The notes: a model not told the origin generated them from the sequence alone. Counted from the stretch's first letter, positions 12,117 through 25,700 are shown. The stretch: 64,000 nt of DNA from Anisakis pegreffii (GCA_035041965.1 JAPYMA010000325.1:333101-397100), one strand, 5' to 3'. Made by a program: numbers and translations.

Positions 12117-15100
12117 TGTAATGATTAAGAATATACAAAGTCGTTCGTTGAAAGAAATTTTTAAATCGCAAAAGACAGCAAGCGATTTCCGGTTGTGGGT
12201 ATGAAAGTGATGGTTAATAATGATGGTGCTATTCAAAGAAATAACATAATGATAAGATTTACGATTGGTAATTAGTAAAACAGAAGTAATGATTGATAAT
12301 AAGGACTGAGTGCAAATGATTGATTAGTGATCATAAAAGTGAACTCAAAAACTGATTTGGTGAAGAGATGAATGAAGAATGGAACTTGCAGGTGTATGGG
12401 AGTACGAGTGGTGCGACGAACGTGACGTATCAACCGCATAAAGTGAATCGTGATGAGCGATCGGTTATTCTGGGTCAGTATCGTGGTTTCAGAGGGTGCA
12501 CCATTTGGTTGACTGGGCTGTCGGGGGCTGGCAAGACTACGATTGCATTCGGAGTGGAACAGGCATTGACGCGGGTCAGGTTTTGGCTTTTGTTATGATC
12601 TTCCTTGATCTTATCGTGTTTAATGAGCGATTTATATTATTGATTAATATCAGTATTATCGTTCTTATCATTCCTGCCAATTGTGATAAGTAAATGTATT
12701 TCAAGTATATACACTTACACTGCAACTGAAGAAACCTACAACAGCAAAAAAATGCAAAATTGAAAATGAAAAGGAGATAAGAATACAAAATGTACGGTGA
12801 GATATGAAGTGATGAGCCCAACGATTGATGACAGTTTATATTTATATTCGTTGGTTGGAGATGACTGTATGAGAATATTTAGATTGGTATACCAGCGTAT
12901 GCGTTGGACGGAGATAACGTCCGTCATGGCTTGTGTAAGAATTTGGGATTCACGAAGGAGGAACGAACCGAGAACATTCGACGAGTTGGTGAAGTGGCGA
13001 AGTTATTCGCTGATATGGGAGTGGTGGCGTTGGCATCGTTCATTAGTCCGTTTAAGTGTGATCGAGATAACGTGAGAGTGATTCATACGGAGGTGGATGG
13101 TGGTTTTTCATTCATTCACTCGTTATTGTTGTCATTATTTTGTTATTGTCATTATCATTGTTATTATTGTGAGTATTTTAAAAAAATAAGATTTTTGGAG
13201 AACTTATAGGATGAATTACCATTCTTTGAAGTATTCGTCAACGCATCTCTAGAATGTTGCGAATCTCGTGATCCAAAAAGTGAGTTTGATCATTTCGGAA
13301 TTATTTTACAATTAAACAGCTTTGTTTCATTGTTTCATTTTTTATTTCGCATGAACGCTATTTTGTTAAAGTGGTGGAAGTAAGTGTATTTTCGGTCAGC
13401 TTCGTCGATCAGCATTGATTGAATATTTTAGAATTGTACAAACGAGCAAGAGCTGGTGAATTGACCGGTTTTACCGGCATTGACAGTGCTTATGAGGCAC
13501 CTGAAGATCCGGACCTGATATTGGACGCTGAAACTCTGACTGAAGGGCAGTGTGTTCGTAAATTAATCGAATTCCTCTATGAAAAGGTTGGTGCTAACAA
13601 GTCATTCAACAGAATTATCGTTGTTTTTGCACCATCTCAAGTGTATGGCATTCGTCGAAATCGCATCGTTGCCTGTATGCATGCTTGAATTCATAGATTA
13701 TTATGGCTATGAGTGACCGACTACTTTACAAATGATTCAATTTTAAGTAATATATAGTACATATTTATTTATCCTGATCGTATTGAATCTGTGTTCATAA
13801 AGGGCATAATACCTGAGCGAGCAATGCAACAGCTTTGTGGAAATTGCGTTCGAGAGTTGTTTGTTGATGACACCGCGAAAATGGAACTCAAGAAACGAAT
13901 ACCGCAAATGCCTAGAATTGACCTAACACGTATTGATTTGCAATGGCTTCAGGTAATTTGTTGTTTCATTATTTCTTATCTTTATGCTTTCATTTGTTCA
14001 TTTTTATGCTTTCACTTTCATCCTCTGCTTGAAATATCATTGCGTAGTTGTAATTATCAGTAATTTCATGGCTGAATTTATATTGCACAAAAATGTGTTC
14101 CGCAATAAACAGTGAGAATGTTTTCGGTCTATTTTAGGTTTTAGTCGAAGGTTGGGCCACTCCTTTGTCAGGATTCATGCGTGAACGACAGTATCTGCAA
14201 TGTTTACATCATGGCCAGATATTTGACTTGGAACGTAATTGTACCGTGCCGGGATCGTCTCAGTCTAGCGACGCGAGTGACGATAAATATCGATTGATCG
14301 AACCTCTGAATCAATCAATACCAATCGTTTTAGCTATCAGTGATCAGCAGAAAAGTTCCATTACAAAAGGTCGTTCGATTGTTTATCTTCTCGAATTGTA
14401 TTGGGGTTATTTTTATGGAAACAAATGAAGCGCAGATAACATATATGCTGATAACAGTGTTATAAATTCACAGATGCCAAACTAATTATAGCAGTTATGA
14501 TAATAAGTAAATGATTCAGACGGAACGGTGGTAGGGGAGATAGCGCTGTGGTACGAAGGTAAAGTGATGGCAGTGTTGAAAGACGGTGAAGTATATGAGC
14601 ACCGGAAAGAAGAACGCATCTCGAGACAGTTTGGTATCTGTGATGCAAGACACCCCACGATTAGTATGATTCTGAATAGTGGTAATTGGTTACTGGGTGG
14701 TGATATTCTGGTTGGTATTGTATTGTTTGTTAATGTATTCAGTATTTTTATTGTTGTTTCGATTATATTATGTCAATGGTTATTTTTATTGTTAGCGATG
14801 TTATTTATTGTATTGATGTTTATCGTTAACAGTTTGTTTTTCTGTTGTTTTGTCATTATTATTTTCATCGCATTTGTTGTCATTATTTTTATGGTTAAGA
14901 CAATTTTGAGAGCATTTTTCGATTAGATGTTTTATCTTAGAGTTAGTGATAAGTGAAACTGAATCAGTATTATTTTTTGTTGTTTCAGGCGTTGGAACGA
15001 ATTCGTTTCGAGGATGGTTTAGACAAATATCGACTGACACCACTCGAACTGAGGAGTGCGTTTGCGGAGGCGAAGTGCGATGCAGTATTCGCGTTTCAAT

Positions 15101-16723
15101 TACGAAACCCAGTGCATAACGGACATGCGTTGTTGATGAGAGACACGAGAAAAATGCTGCTGAAGAAGTACAAAAATCCAATGTTATTGCTACATCCGCT
15201 GGGTGGTTGGGTTAAAGTCAGTTTCTTTTCATATCGTTTCATTTACTCGTGTTTCATTTGTTTGGTTGTGAAGGAAATTTAATGTTATGTTCACAGAGAA
15301 TACGATTGTTCTTGTTCTTGTAATAATGTAGTTGGTAGATTGGATGAATGAATGCTGACGAATTTAATTGCACCTTTCGAATATCTTTCAACGTTTGTTA
15401 CTAAACAGCTTTTTTAGGATGATGATGTTCCATTGGATGTTCGTATTGAGCAGCATAAAGCAATTTTGGAAGAGGGTGTGCTCGATCCAAAATGGACCAT
15501 TTTAGCGATATTCCCATCCCCGATGCTCTATGCTGGACCAACTGAGGTGATTAGGACTTTGTCGGTCTATTTGTTAGATATTTTAACTGACAAGAAGCTG
15601 TTTTCGTTTTCCGATTTTCATGTTCATGTCTTTGCATTGTGTTGTTTCATCGCCAAATTTGTGAACGTATTAATTCGTGCTGAATGTATCTCATCATAAG
15701 GCGAGGAACTGGTTGAGATTAAGTGCAAAATTTGTAGGTTCAATGGCATGCACGTGCACGATTAGCGTGTGGAGTAACGACATATATCGTGGGACGTGAT
15801 CCGGCCGGAATACAGCACCCTGACACTGGTGATTACCTCTACGATCCCACTCATGGATCAAAGGTTTGCGGCCTGTGCTATTCAAACCCAACAACATTTT
15901 ACAATTTCTTAATCTGGAAATGGAATCCATCTTGGTGAAACTTAAGGCATAGTGAAATATTTGTCTAGTCGTTTCAATGAATGGTGTGAATTGCGTTAGT
16001 AAATAATCTTATCAGTGTATGGCAGCACTGAAATTTAATTGTTTTTTTTTTGTCATAAAGCAGCGATCAAGTCCCACTGTTCAAAAATCGCCTGTGAAAA
16101 GAATCAACTCCTCTTTGGAAATATTTCGTTGAAAATCAATTGTGCAAAAGTGTAGAGTGCAGTGTGATTTTTCGAATGTTTCCTTGTAGTTCCAAATCAT
16201 GTAATAAAACTAGAATTTAAAAAATGGAATCAACCGTCTCATTGCAGGTGCTGACAATGGCTCCGGGTCTGTCGAAGTTGAATATTGTGCCGTTCCGAGT
16301 GGCTGCCTACGATAAGAAAAAGCAACAAATGGCGTATTTCGATGAGACGCGTAAAGATGATTTCTTGTTTATCAGTGGTACGAAGATGCGTGCGTTTGCT
16401 CGTGAGGGCGTTAAGCCTCCAGATGGCTTTATGGCACCGAAAGCGTGGAAGGTTTGTTGAGCAAATTTTAGACTTTTAAGTAGCGGATCTTAACTGACAT
16501 CTCTATTTATGCGTTTAGAGATGGTCTTTATTGATAGGAAAAAATTTTGTTTGGCGAATAATTCGGATAATTATAATTTTTTGAAACTTTTCATTGTGAA
16601 TTGTCTACTGGATTTGTTGGTTTCTGTTGCAATAATTTGTTCAATTTTTGAGTGATAATTCCACTTTGATTGCAGGTTTTGTCGACATATTTTGAGAAAT
16701 TGGCGGTTACGAATAAAAACTGA
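8105..16723 (+). CDS. pps-1: Bifunctional PAPS synthase (APS kinase + ATP sulfurylase)
   Basis: Makes the sulfate donor PAPS from sulfate and ATP. Thirteen exons: 8105-8203, 12392-12574, 12883-13092, 13210-13279, 13432-13586, 13803-13952, 14138-14369, 14520-14710, 14989-15216, 15418-15546, 15738-15863, 16248-16451, 16676-16723; total 2025 nt, 674 residues (animal enzymes about 620-650). The N-terminal APS kinase domain has the P-loop GLSGAGKTT (residues 75-83), [10 protein letters not shown] and FISPF. The C-terminal ATP sulfurylase domain has [13 protein letters not shown] with the HxGH motif at 473-476, GRDPAG and FISGT. Most junctions were checked as ungapped matches to the remembered human protein. 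The first exon carries a basic KKRAK patch, in the position of the nuclear-localisation patch of vertebrate PAPSS1; it is inferred from phase and content and is the least certain part. A serine/aspartate-rich insertion (about residues 320-345) precedes the sulfurylase core. Confidence 0.95.
8204..12391 (+). other. Large first intron of the PAPS synthase gene
   Basis: About 4.2 kb between the 33-codon first exon and the main body of the gene, far longer than the other introns of the gene (about 150-390 nt). I see no nested gene. It carries AT-rich simple sequence around 9230-9430, a short tandem duplication of GCTAGTATTGTCTT near 11087-11116, and a (TAA)n run at about 12076-12116. Open frames such as 9773-10084 and 10433-10777 have no recognisable domains. 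If the main body has its own promoter or trans-splice site, the ATG at 12368 would be an alternative start. Confidence 0.6.
12076..12116. repeat. (TAA)n microsatellite
   Basis: An uninterrupted run of about 13-14 TAA/ATA trinucleotides near the 3' end of the first PAPS synthase intron. Confidence 0.9.
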
Positions 16724-16746
16724 ACGGAATGAATATCTTAGTGAAC

Positions 16747-16752
16747 AATAAA
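16747..16752 (+). terminator. Polyadenylation signal of PAPS synthase
   Basis: AATAAA 24 nt after the stop codon at 16721-16723, implying a very short 3' UTR. Confidence 0.7.
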
Positions 16753-17637
16753 TGCATTGAAATTGATTCCATTCATGATAATCTTTCTTGATTCATCATT
16801 TATTTATTTATATTCCTTGCCATTGTTGATAATATATTGTTATTGCTTTTTCGAAAAACTTTATCATTTGATAGTCATATCTCGTCTTTATTGTGCATTA
16901 CGTTATCTGTTATTGGTTTGTTAGTATTTCGGTTCATTTTTAATTTATTTTATGTTCTTTCCAGTTCTATGATTTTTAATCGGACTCGATCGAAGATCAT
17001 AGAACTCCTATTTCTGCTCTTTACATGTCGTCGTACCTAACTTAGAGTGAGTTTGTAATGAGAAAGTACGCCTCCACTTTTATGGGGGAGGGTAGGTCCT
17101 TAGAAGTCATCATTAGAAAAATATTTTTAAGGTCTGTTACGCAGTCTCCACTCTAGTTAAGTCCGAATGAGTATAAGCATCAATTGATTATGATAGTTTT
17201 CATTATGTAACTCCATTTGCACTGTATCGTTAAAGTACAAAAATAGGCTCTCATCTATGTCGTGATTGGTCAGTATTATTATTGTTGTTATTATTTGTTA
17301 CCTTCTAGGAATGCCATTTTAATTATTCGTTTATTCATTCATTCATTCATTAGGGCACTGATTCATTTGTTTATGTTGATCTTGAATTCCAGTTGTCTTG
17401 GATTTATGGAGAGGCAATTCTCGATTCCTTGCGCCGTTGGCGTTCCTTTGGCCATATAGTGGACCAGCACTCAATCCTCCCCTCTAATGATCTATTGTAC
17501 GGTTGTGATGTCTCAAAAGTTCACTTTCGGGTGAAGTTCCCTCCACTCCGATGGCGCAGACCCCCATAGGGCCTGCAGATCCCGTCTTGTTAGCTAAGTT
17601 TTACAAATCGAAACGAGATTTTTGGGCACAAAATAAT

Positions 17638-17660
17638 GAAAGTCTTGCGACAAGACTTTC
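17638..17660. repeat. Perfect 10-bp hairpin, 3-nt loop
   Basis: GAAAGTCTTG (17638-17647), loop CGA, CAAGACTTTC (17651-17660). The stem is perfect and sits inside a GC-elevated non-coding patch. Confidence 0.8.
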
Positions 17661-19667
17661 CGTTTGGCCATCGAACCAAATGAGAGACATCGGTTGTGGT
17701 TTGTGACGGAAAAAGGGTCCCCTGGAAAGTTGGGACACTCGCGTCGAAATGGTGTCGGTTATTGTTGACAGACAAAGCGAGTGGAAGCTTACAAGTGAGG
17801 CTAGCGTAAACCTGAAATCGAGTATTAGCATAAGGCTCAGTTCAAAGTTTGGATTCGTGCATATTTCTCCGATAGTTATTCAAATAAGAGAGTCGCTTGA
17901 CTGTCGTCGATACAAATCCATTTTTGATGCGTATTCAAGACATTGTGCATATTATGTATGCTTGCTATATGTTAAATAATTGCATAACACTATTTGCAAA
18001 CATCAGAATTTACCTTAAACTCTCCTTCGAGATCAATTCGTCAAAATGTTTTGGAAATATTTTTATATGTGCTGATTGTTTGAGTAATTCATATTACATT
18101 GTCATGTTGTCATGTTATCCATCACCGATATTTCATCTCATCCAATATCTAATATTCATTCATTTATTCACTCTTATTTGTAAAAAATGTATTAATTGTT
18201 ATCGTCGACAGTTTTTGATTAGTAAATATGTCATATGTATTCCGTATTTGAATGAAACGGTTCACATAATTCAGCTATATTTAAGGGAACTATGAAAAAT
18301 CGCACGGCAACTTATATATTTTTCTGAAACTAGAGATTTTTGATGTCGATTTCGAGAAGTATTCGCGTGATGCTATGCAAACCTGAAGATACAGCTAGTT
18401 CGAAAATGGCACTCATGATAGCCGTACAGTAATGAAATCGCTCAGCTAAATGAAATACTTACATTAGCTAAATTCAGAGACGTTCATTCATATACATCGT
18501 ATCTGCATTGGTTAATGTATACAATGAAATAGCAGTTTCGGAATCGCCCTTTTAATCTGAATGTACTTTCAGATTTGCCCAGCAACATGTCTTTTTTCCT
18601 CTACATCGGATTCTTCAGATTTTCTATTTTCAGAAAACTAAAAATGGATTCTCTGTTTTTTTAAGGTTTCTGAACCTATAGATTTTTTACTTTTAGGAAT
18701 CCAAAAAAAGAGTCCCGTTCCATTAAGAATTGAAGTACGTTTTGGTTTCAGGCAGCAATCATATAGAAATTGCCGAAAGCATAAAGCGTTTCAGCTGTCA
18801 ATTCTTGCGTTTTAATCATTATTACTTGTAGCTGATAATGAGTAATAAAATTAACTTCATAAATGAAGAGTTTGTTTGATGGATTCTTCGAATATTTGCA
18901 TGCATATAAATGTCACCGTGCAAATGATTATTTATTCAGTTCAATACAGAAAAAACGAAATCCTGTATGAAATACATCATGTAAAATAATCTTCACCATT
19001 TCACCAGTTCATATTTATTTTTGCTTTTGTTCTTCGTGCAGATCGGTTGTTTATGGTAGATGCATTTAGCTTTACGTTCATAGGATTAGAAGTTACTCGT
19101 TATTTGAGATATACGATTGGATATATCGTGTAGTGTATCGATTATTTACAGCTGAAAGAATCTATATTATTGTTTATGTTGATGGTTTTTAGCCTTTTTC
19201 AGCCAATTGCCCTGTTCAAACTAACATAAAAATGCAATTTAATCGTCCACTTTCCCTTCTCAAACTAGCAACGTTTAGTTACTTCTCTGAAGATGGTTTA
19301 GAAGGCGAATAATGGTATAATAGTAATTATCTGATGATATGGGCATCAGGGTGATGCAAAAAAAAACAATATTATAACTGTTTTATGTGCAAGGCACCAG
19401 ATGAGTTCTGTTTATCAAGAAGCATCTCATAATTTCAACCAAAAGTATTGCACGCAAAGATCGCGTTCAGAACTCAAAACCCGTATTCAGTACTTTTTCG
19501 TATGCTAATAAGCGCTAATTGGTATGTGTTTATTCATAAAAAGTAGAATCATCTATTAAGATTCCATTTTGCTCACCTATTTGAACAAATACTTCGGGAG
19601 TCGTCATCTCACGCGTTCGGTCGGTTCCAAAAAATTTCGTGGCTTAACAAAGATCGAAACTTCAGTT

Positions 19668-19680
19668 GACCAGTCTGCAG
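19668..19680 (+). promoter_or_regulatory. Putative spliced-leader acceptor of reductase copy A
   Basis: TTGACCAGTCTGCAG ends at 19680, 17 nt before the ATG at 19698. No upstream exon was found, so a trans-splice site is the simplest reading. It decides the start: the open frame continues upstream to a TTG at 19569 but has no ATG before 19698. Confidence 0.45.
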
Positions 19681-19697
19681 TTTCCATCCGAAAGTCA

Positions 19698-22600
19698 ATG
19701 GGTCAAGCCAAATCAGCATTCCTACGCTCCACATCTGCTGGAGCATCGGTGTCGATGGTATCCGTTGAGAAAGTACCAGTGGATGCACCAACCGTTCTCG
19801 TCACGGATTCTACTGTCAATCTATCGAGGCTGTGCGAGTGCAGTCGAGTGTTCCAATACATGCGCAATGGGAAAATGCCTCGAGATTTGCTGATGCAACA
19901 AATAGCGAATGTTGACGCACTGTATTGCATGGTTGCTTATTATTCGTTTATTTTTCATTGTTCTGCATTTTTCATAAGTCTAATTCAGTTGTTACCATTC
20001 TTGAACACTTGAATATTGCGTAGTTGCTGACTCAAACTTGTTTCAATTGACATTTTCAGTGGTTTGTTTCATAAACTGATTATACATTTCTTCATGAATG
20101 CTTTCTTCGACTATTCTGATGCATCATGTGCTCGTAAAATGTTGACAATTGAATCTCTGGAATATGTTCTTGAGTATTTTAATATCACTAAATAATTGTT
20201 CTCTTCAACCAATGGAATCATGTATCTCCAAATAAACTCATCAAATAACAATCAATCATTAGACGGAAACTGTTCCGATTTCGGTTCAAGCGGAAAATTC
20301 AGCTTCATAACTCGGAAATTTGTTTGTGAATTGCATCGGAAGCATTGTTGGAATTTGATAGGGTATTCATTGTAACCGCAAGCAAATCTGATGAGTATTT
20401 CATTTTCGTTATGTTGAGGTTCGTGATAAGATTGATAAAGAGGTGTTGGAGGCAGCAAAGAATCTAAAAATTATTGCCACAATGTCGGTTGGCTTCGATC
20501 ATATCGATATTGATGAATGTAAAAAGAGGTAAACCCTTTTAGAGGATATTATTTGTCAAGAATTCATCACCAAGAAATCCCTTTCATCACTTCGAATGAA
20601 ATTTTGCTTATTATTATACAACCGAATCATTTTCAGATAATTGCAGTCAAATAATAATGAAAAGTTATTTGTATGTTAAGAAAATCTAATAGGAAAAAGC
20701 ATAGTTAATGATAGCATTGATACGATTATATTATATTCATCAGTGCAACGCATTTTTTTGAAGACTGCAATAAATGTTAATGTATACAATGTATCATCGA
20801 AGTTGAATTACAGAAATATCATTGTAACGAATACACCTGATGTGTTAACTGAAACTACTGCCGAATTGACAGTCGCATTATTGCTCGCAACTGCACGTCG
20901 ATTGTGTGAGGGTGTTGCCGAGGTGAAGAACGGTCGATGGGGAACCTGGGAGCCATTTTATATGTGAGGCACATTTTTTGATTGTGTGCTCACTTGAGAG
21001 CTGGGCTGTTTCTTGTTTTGCTTCGTAAATTTCAGTATGGACGTATTGACTCTCAACATTTTAAAGTGTGAAAGTTCTGTTCGAAAGAGTAACCATTGAG
21101 AACTGAATGCAATGAAATGCTGAAGATGAGCACTTTAAAAGGAGTTTATTGAAATCATTATGTTCAACTCAATTATATGTTCCAACTCAAGGAAACACCT
21201 ACATTAGATGGATTTACTTTGAGAATCAAGTGGTGTTTGTATCGATTAAGATTTCATATCAGAACTTGGAGGAGTAGTTCACCAAAAATTTTCTCCAGGT
21301 GTGGTGTTGGACTGTATGAATCGACGATTGGCGTTATTGGCTTAGGACGAATTGGTTGTTCGGTTATTGAGAAGTTGAAATCGTTTCATCCGAATCGCAT
21401 CCTATATAACGATATTCAACCGAATGAAAAACGTTCATTTGTTTAGCATTGCTTGAAATTTTCTTTTCATTCATTTTTCTTCAACAGCCAATTTGTTTTA
21501 CTTCCGTACTAAATTATCAGTCTACACAACGAGGTTTTTCTTTTTGAATTGTCATTGAGCGTTATCAGCGTTCACCTCGAGCCGCACTTCTGAGCATGGC
21601 TGATATTGTTTACGAGCGAGCGAAAATGACACTCAAATGGGACATTTTTGGTGAAAAAAAGAAACAATAAACTGTTTCGAATCATTCACATGCTTGTTCC
21701 CTTGTCTTGAATGCGGCTGAATTTGAGAGGAGAGAGGGTGAGGGATTAGTCGAAAGTTCAGATGGGTAATTGAGTGAAAAATCTTGAAAATCTGCTGACC
21801 TTGACTAAAAACTGACTTTCTACATTCATCGCAATGCGCAATTGAATATTTAAGTGCTGATTTGAATAAGAATTGTATCGAGCCAAGAGCATTAATGACA
21901 AATTATTCGTATTACTGAATGAGCAAATAGTATTCCAACAATTATGGTAATTGGTGAAAATGAAGTGTATTCAGTTTCATTTTCTTGTCTCTTGACTGAA
22001 CTTTTTACGTACTATTGCTTCTGTTCAATTGATTCAAAACATCTTCACGATCAAACTCAAGAGATGACATGTCAGAGAACATTGCAAATATCTGTAGTCG
22101 ATGCTTTCAAGGAGCTTCACAGCTGGGTGTAAAATATGTGAAAGCGGATGAACTGCTGAGCGAAAGTGATTTCATCGTAATGACATGCTCGATGAATGCA
22201 TCAAATCGCCATTTCATCAACAAGGAAACATTATCGAAAATGAAGAAGAATGCCATTTTCATAAATACAAGCAGGTAGAGCAACAAACTGTATTTAGCAA
22301 TCGTTTTTACTCAGTATATATGCCTGCATACTACTTCTCCACTACTGGATGAAAATTTTGGTAATTTGATAAATGAAGTGAGTAGCGTAAGATTGGTTGA
22401 ATAAGGAAATTTTCTGAAGCATTCACTGATAAGTGAATGAAGTATTAATAAATTGAATTGCAGAGGTGGCCTTGTGAACCAAGATGATTTGTATGAGGCT
22501 TTGAAAGAGGGTCGAATTCGAGCCGCTGGAATCGACGTAACCGATCCTGAGCCTATGCCCACGAATCATCCTTTGCTAACACTACCGAACTGCGTTGTTC

Positions 22601-22719
22601 TACCACATATTGGTTCCGCCACAATGGCAACACGTCAGCGTATGATGGAACTTGCCGAGGAAGCCATTCTGCATACGTTCAACAAAACACAAATACCGGA
22701 TTCAATACGAGTCGTATGA
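19698..22719 (+). CDS. GRHPR: Glyoxylate/hydroxypyruvate reductase-like dehydrogenase, copy A
   Basis: D-2-hydroxyacid dehydrogenase family; reduces glyoxylate and hydroxypyruvate with NAD(P)H in the characterised relative. Exons 19698-19931, 20419-20528, 20814-20963, 21299-21432, 22112-22274 and 22464-22719 give 348 residues (human GRHPR 328). Family landmarks: [24 protein letters not shown], the Rossmann motif GLGRIG (179-184), catalytic Arg264 in [11 protein letters not shown], Glu293 in DPEPMP and His312 in LPHIGSAT; all three catalytic residues are kept. The cofactor-binding strand ends in Asp203 (LYND), where human GRHPR has no acid, hinting at NADH use. The N-terminus carries about 30 extra Ser/Ala/Arg-rich residues, possibly a mitochondrial presequence; an alternative ATG at 19755 would shorten it. 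Introns are about 290-680 nt. Copy B lies 4.4 kb downstream. Confidence 0.92.
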
Positions 22720-25700
22720 TTTACTTCGTTTCTTCGACAAGATGTTTGCTTATTATGCCTTGTAGTATTTATGCATTCGCTTATGTGATGCCTCCAACTT
22801 TTTCGTAGCACTTTTCATTATGTTTGTTTGTTACGAGTCGTTATTTCCAATATGAATTTTATTAAGTTATGCACAATAACTTGATACATTGCTGAATGTA
22901 CATGGTAATTATAATAAATCCATTGAATTTGTTAGTGGCTGTCTCTGATTTTTTTATTCATTTAATAAGTGAGTGAAAAGCGTGAAGACGAGAAAATTGA
23001 AGATACTGTCTCGTTTCACATCGTAAATAGCATGTGAATGGAAGGGAACACGTTATTTGCAATTACATTGAATCGTATCGAAACACAAACAACTAATATT
23101 ATACAAGCACAAAGGGATAAAGTCATTCAAGTAGTACATATTACGAAAGTTTCATTTCATCGTACGAATCAATAGGGCAGTATAAAATGATCACAACCCA
23201 ATGCGATAAGATAATCATGCACCAATACATCCAAATATTCTGTTTTATCACGCATCTGTTATATCCGTGGTACTAAGCGAAAGTTTGACGCATATATCAC
23301 TTTTGTCTATAGATCCCTTTATTCTCCCTGACGAATCGTATAGTTCGCGCCCCGTCGCGACAGAAGACTATGAAGGAAAAGGGAAATAAGTCGGGGGCTT
23401 ACGAAATTTGCTAGATAATTCGAGAGATGATAATAGCGTTTATCACCGTATTTGTTGGGTTATTGTAAAATACCATTTTATTACACATTCATATCATATA
23501 TCATTTTAAAAAGTTTTTATTCCATTTTATCAATTTGATATTTATTCAGTTTCTTCATACAGGATTATTTTCTTAAACGTTCATTTCAAAAGAAATAAAA
23601 ATTATCTTATTAAATTACAAACTGATTGGCGATCGACCGAGCGATTGAACGCAATCAGTCTGACTGTGTAAACAAATCGCTCAGAAACATGAAACATGTA
23701 TAGAACATTAGCTATATCTATGGAATGAAGCATCATATCCGTCTTCTAATAGTTGAGAATGTGATGTATCTGATGGTCTAATGAAGGCATGGAATTGTGG
23801 TTTGAAACAGTATTTATTGAACTTGAACAGACGACCAATATAGCCTCATAGGTTGCCGGCCCAGTAAGATTGGTTGTAGCGTTGGTAACACTCTCGAGTG
23901 AATGGAATGCGCTAAACTGAAACGTTTTTCGAACAAGTTGTTTGATGATCAGAATTGCGTTGCTCTCACATTCACCGTTGTGCATTGTAATGAACAAACT
24001 TCACCGTCCTCACCATACACTTCTTGTTCTTACCAACACTACTTATTTAACTTTTGACACTGCTCTGAAAAAACTGCCGTTATCAGCATCTTCATTCGCA
24101 ATGTTTGTGGCTGCTCGGTTTACGGCGTACTTTTGTGTAGCTCAACTAAAACTCAATAATTGTTTGTCTCTTTGTCATCGACACATCGTCAATGGGTCAT
24201 CGAGGTATGTCTGCTGTAATTTCACACGTTTTATACACTTTGGGAAATGCCCAATAATGAATGTTCGAATGAGATGTAATAATGCTTTCAAATAATCTAG
24301 AGATGATGATAGCTCAACAGTTCATATTCCCTATGTGCCATGGCAAATTTAATGATACGTTGTTGTATGAATGAAGAACATCGTGAGAACATAATGATCT
24401 ATCTGCTATTTTGACACGAAAACATCAGAATGTTTAGTTGCGAAATTTTATTGTTCCGCATCCGTTTTAATCAAGGGTGATGAATATTCTCAACAGCGTG
24501 ATGTGAAAATCGAAACAGTCAGTCTTCTTATTGTTACAGTCAGTATTTGAGTAGTATTATGGTATATATTTGGTCTGCATGTTTTTGATTGGATGATGGA
24601 ACAGTGACAACAACTCAAAACTTCAGATTGACTTCAGCTCAGGCTTTTAGCTTTGAGCTAAATCTTGAGCTCATAATAAGCTTATCTTCACTTGTACATT
24701 TAAACGTGAACTCAAGCTTAGAACACTTCTCTGTTCAGCAATATTCCATTCTTTTTCAAGTAGAATGCTGAAAATTTTCAAAGGATCCATTTCAGCGTTC
24801 TTGACGATTCTTCAATCCTATTTGATATCGGATTTTACAAATCTTCTTGTTTTTAGCAAATGCGATGTTTGTGTCAGCTAATCGTTGTAATAGTTTTTCG
24901 GACGATCATTTTCATTACTGAAATTCTCATCAATATTGAGTGTTCATTGATCAAGCATGATTTTTGAGTGCAGATAAAGTGATTATAAATCGATACTCTT
25001 TTGAAACAGCTCAAATAATCGATGCTGACTAAGCGCATATCTAACGTTCATTATCACCTATCTAAGCACGTATCACTTACCATTTCAACGTTATCTTCTT
25101 CATTATCAGTTCCCTTGCGTTAAGTCACTCTTCATACAATTCTTAAATTCTCTCAGTCATTCGTTAATCGTTGATTTTTTTTCAGAATTTTTTCCTCACC
25201 AAGCGTCTTCATTTGAAAATTTTACGTTCAACGTTTCTGATCAATAGAAATGATGCAAAAAAATTCACTGAAAATGTGTTCCTCTAGATGGCATTCACTG
25301 AAGTAAAAGTCCTGTATTGGCTACTCATATTATGTTTTTTATCTGGAATGTTTGTCTATAAAGAATGCAAACATTTTAGAGGTAATCGTAGAAATTTAGT
25401 GTTGGTTTGAGATGAAATCGCTCGCAATACGTGTTAACTGGAAAATTGATGAGTGAGTTTTTTTCCCATTTTGCGCTGTCATTATAATGCACCAAATCTC
25501 AGCATTCTTCCGGATTCAGCTTTTCTTGTGTTGAATTTTTGATCTGTTTTTGAATCAAGATTGGTTTCAATTCAGTTCGCCATCGACGAAAAGTGTCAAA
25601 CTGAAGTGATATTCATTGATGCGTTTGAATGAAATTTGTTGATGGTGTACTTTGAAAAATTACAGTTGTTGATTTGCTTAAATGACCTTTTTATCACTTT

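Larger units (their letters stand above)
16724..19680. other. Intergenic region between PAPS synthase and reductase copy A
   Basis: No supportable gene. The stretch at about 17380-17720 is visibly more GC-rich than its surroundings (for example around 17535-17590) and contains a perfect hairpin at 17638-17660, which makes it look like a piece of a repeat or a structured transcript rather than unique spacer. Open frames at 17590-18295 have no recognisable domain on either strand. The remainder is AT-rich spacer. Confidence 0.45.

Noticed and set aside
17590..18295. Overlapping frames on both strands as a gene between PAPS synthase and reductase copy A
   Set aside because: Open on both strands at once, no recognisable motif and no partner exons.
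19569..19697. Longer N-terminus for reductase copy A
   Set aside because: The frame is open but starts at TTG and contains a strong acceptor (TCTGCAG at 19680) just before the first ATG, so it is more likely upstream of the trans-splice site.
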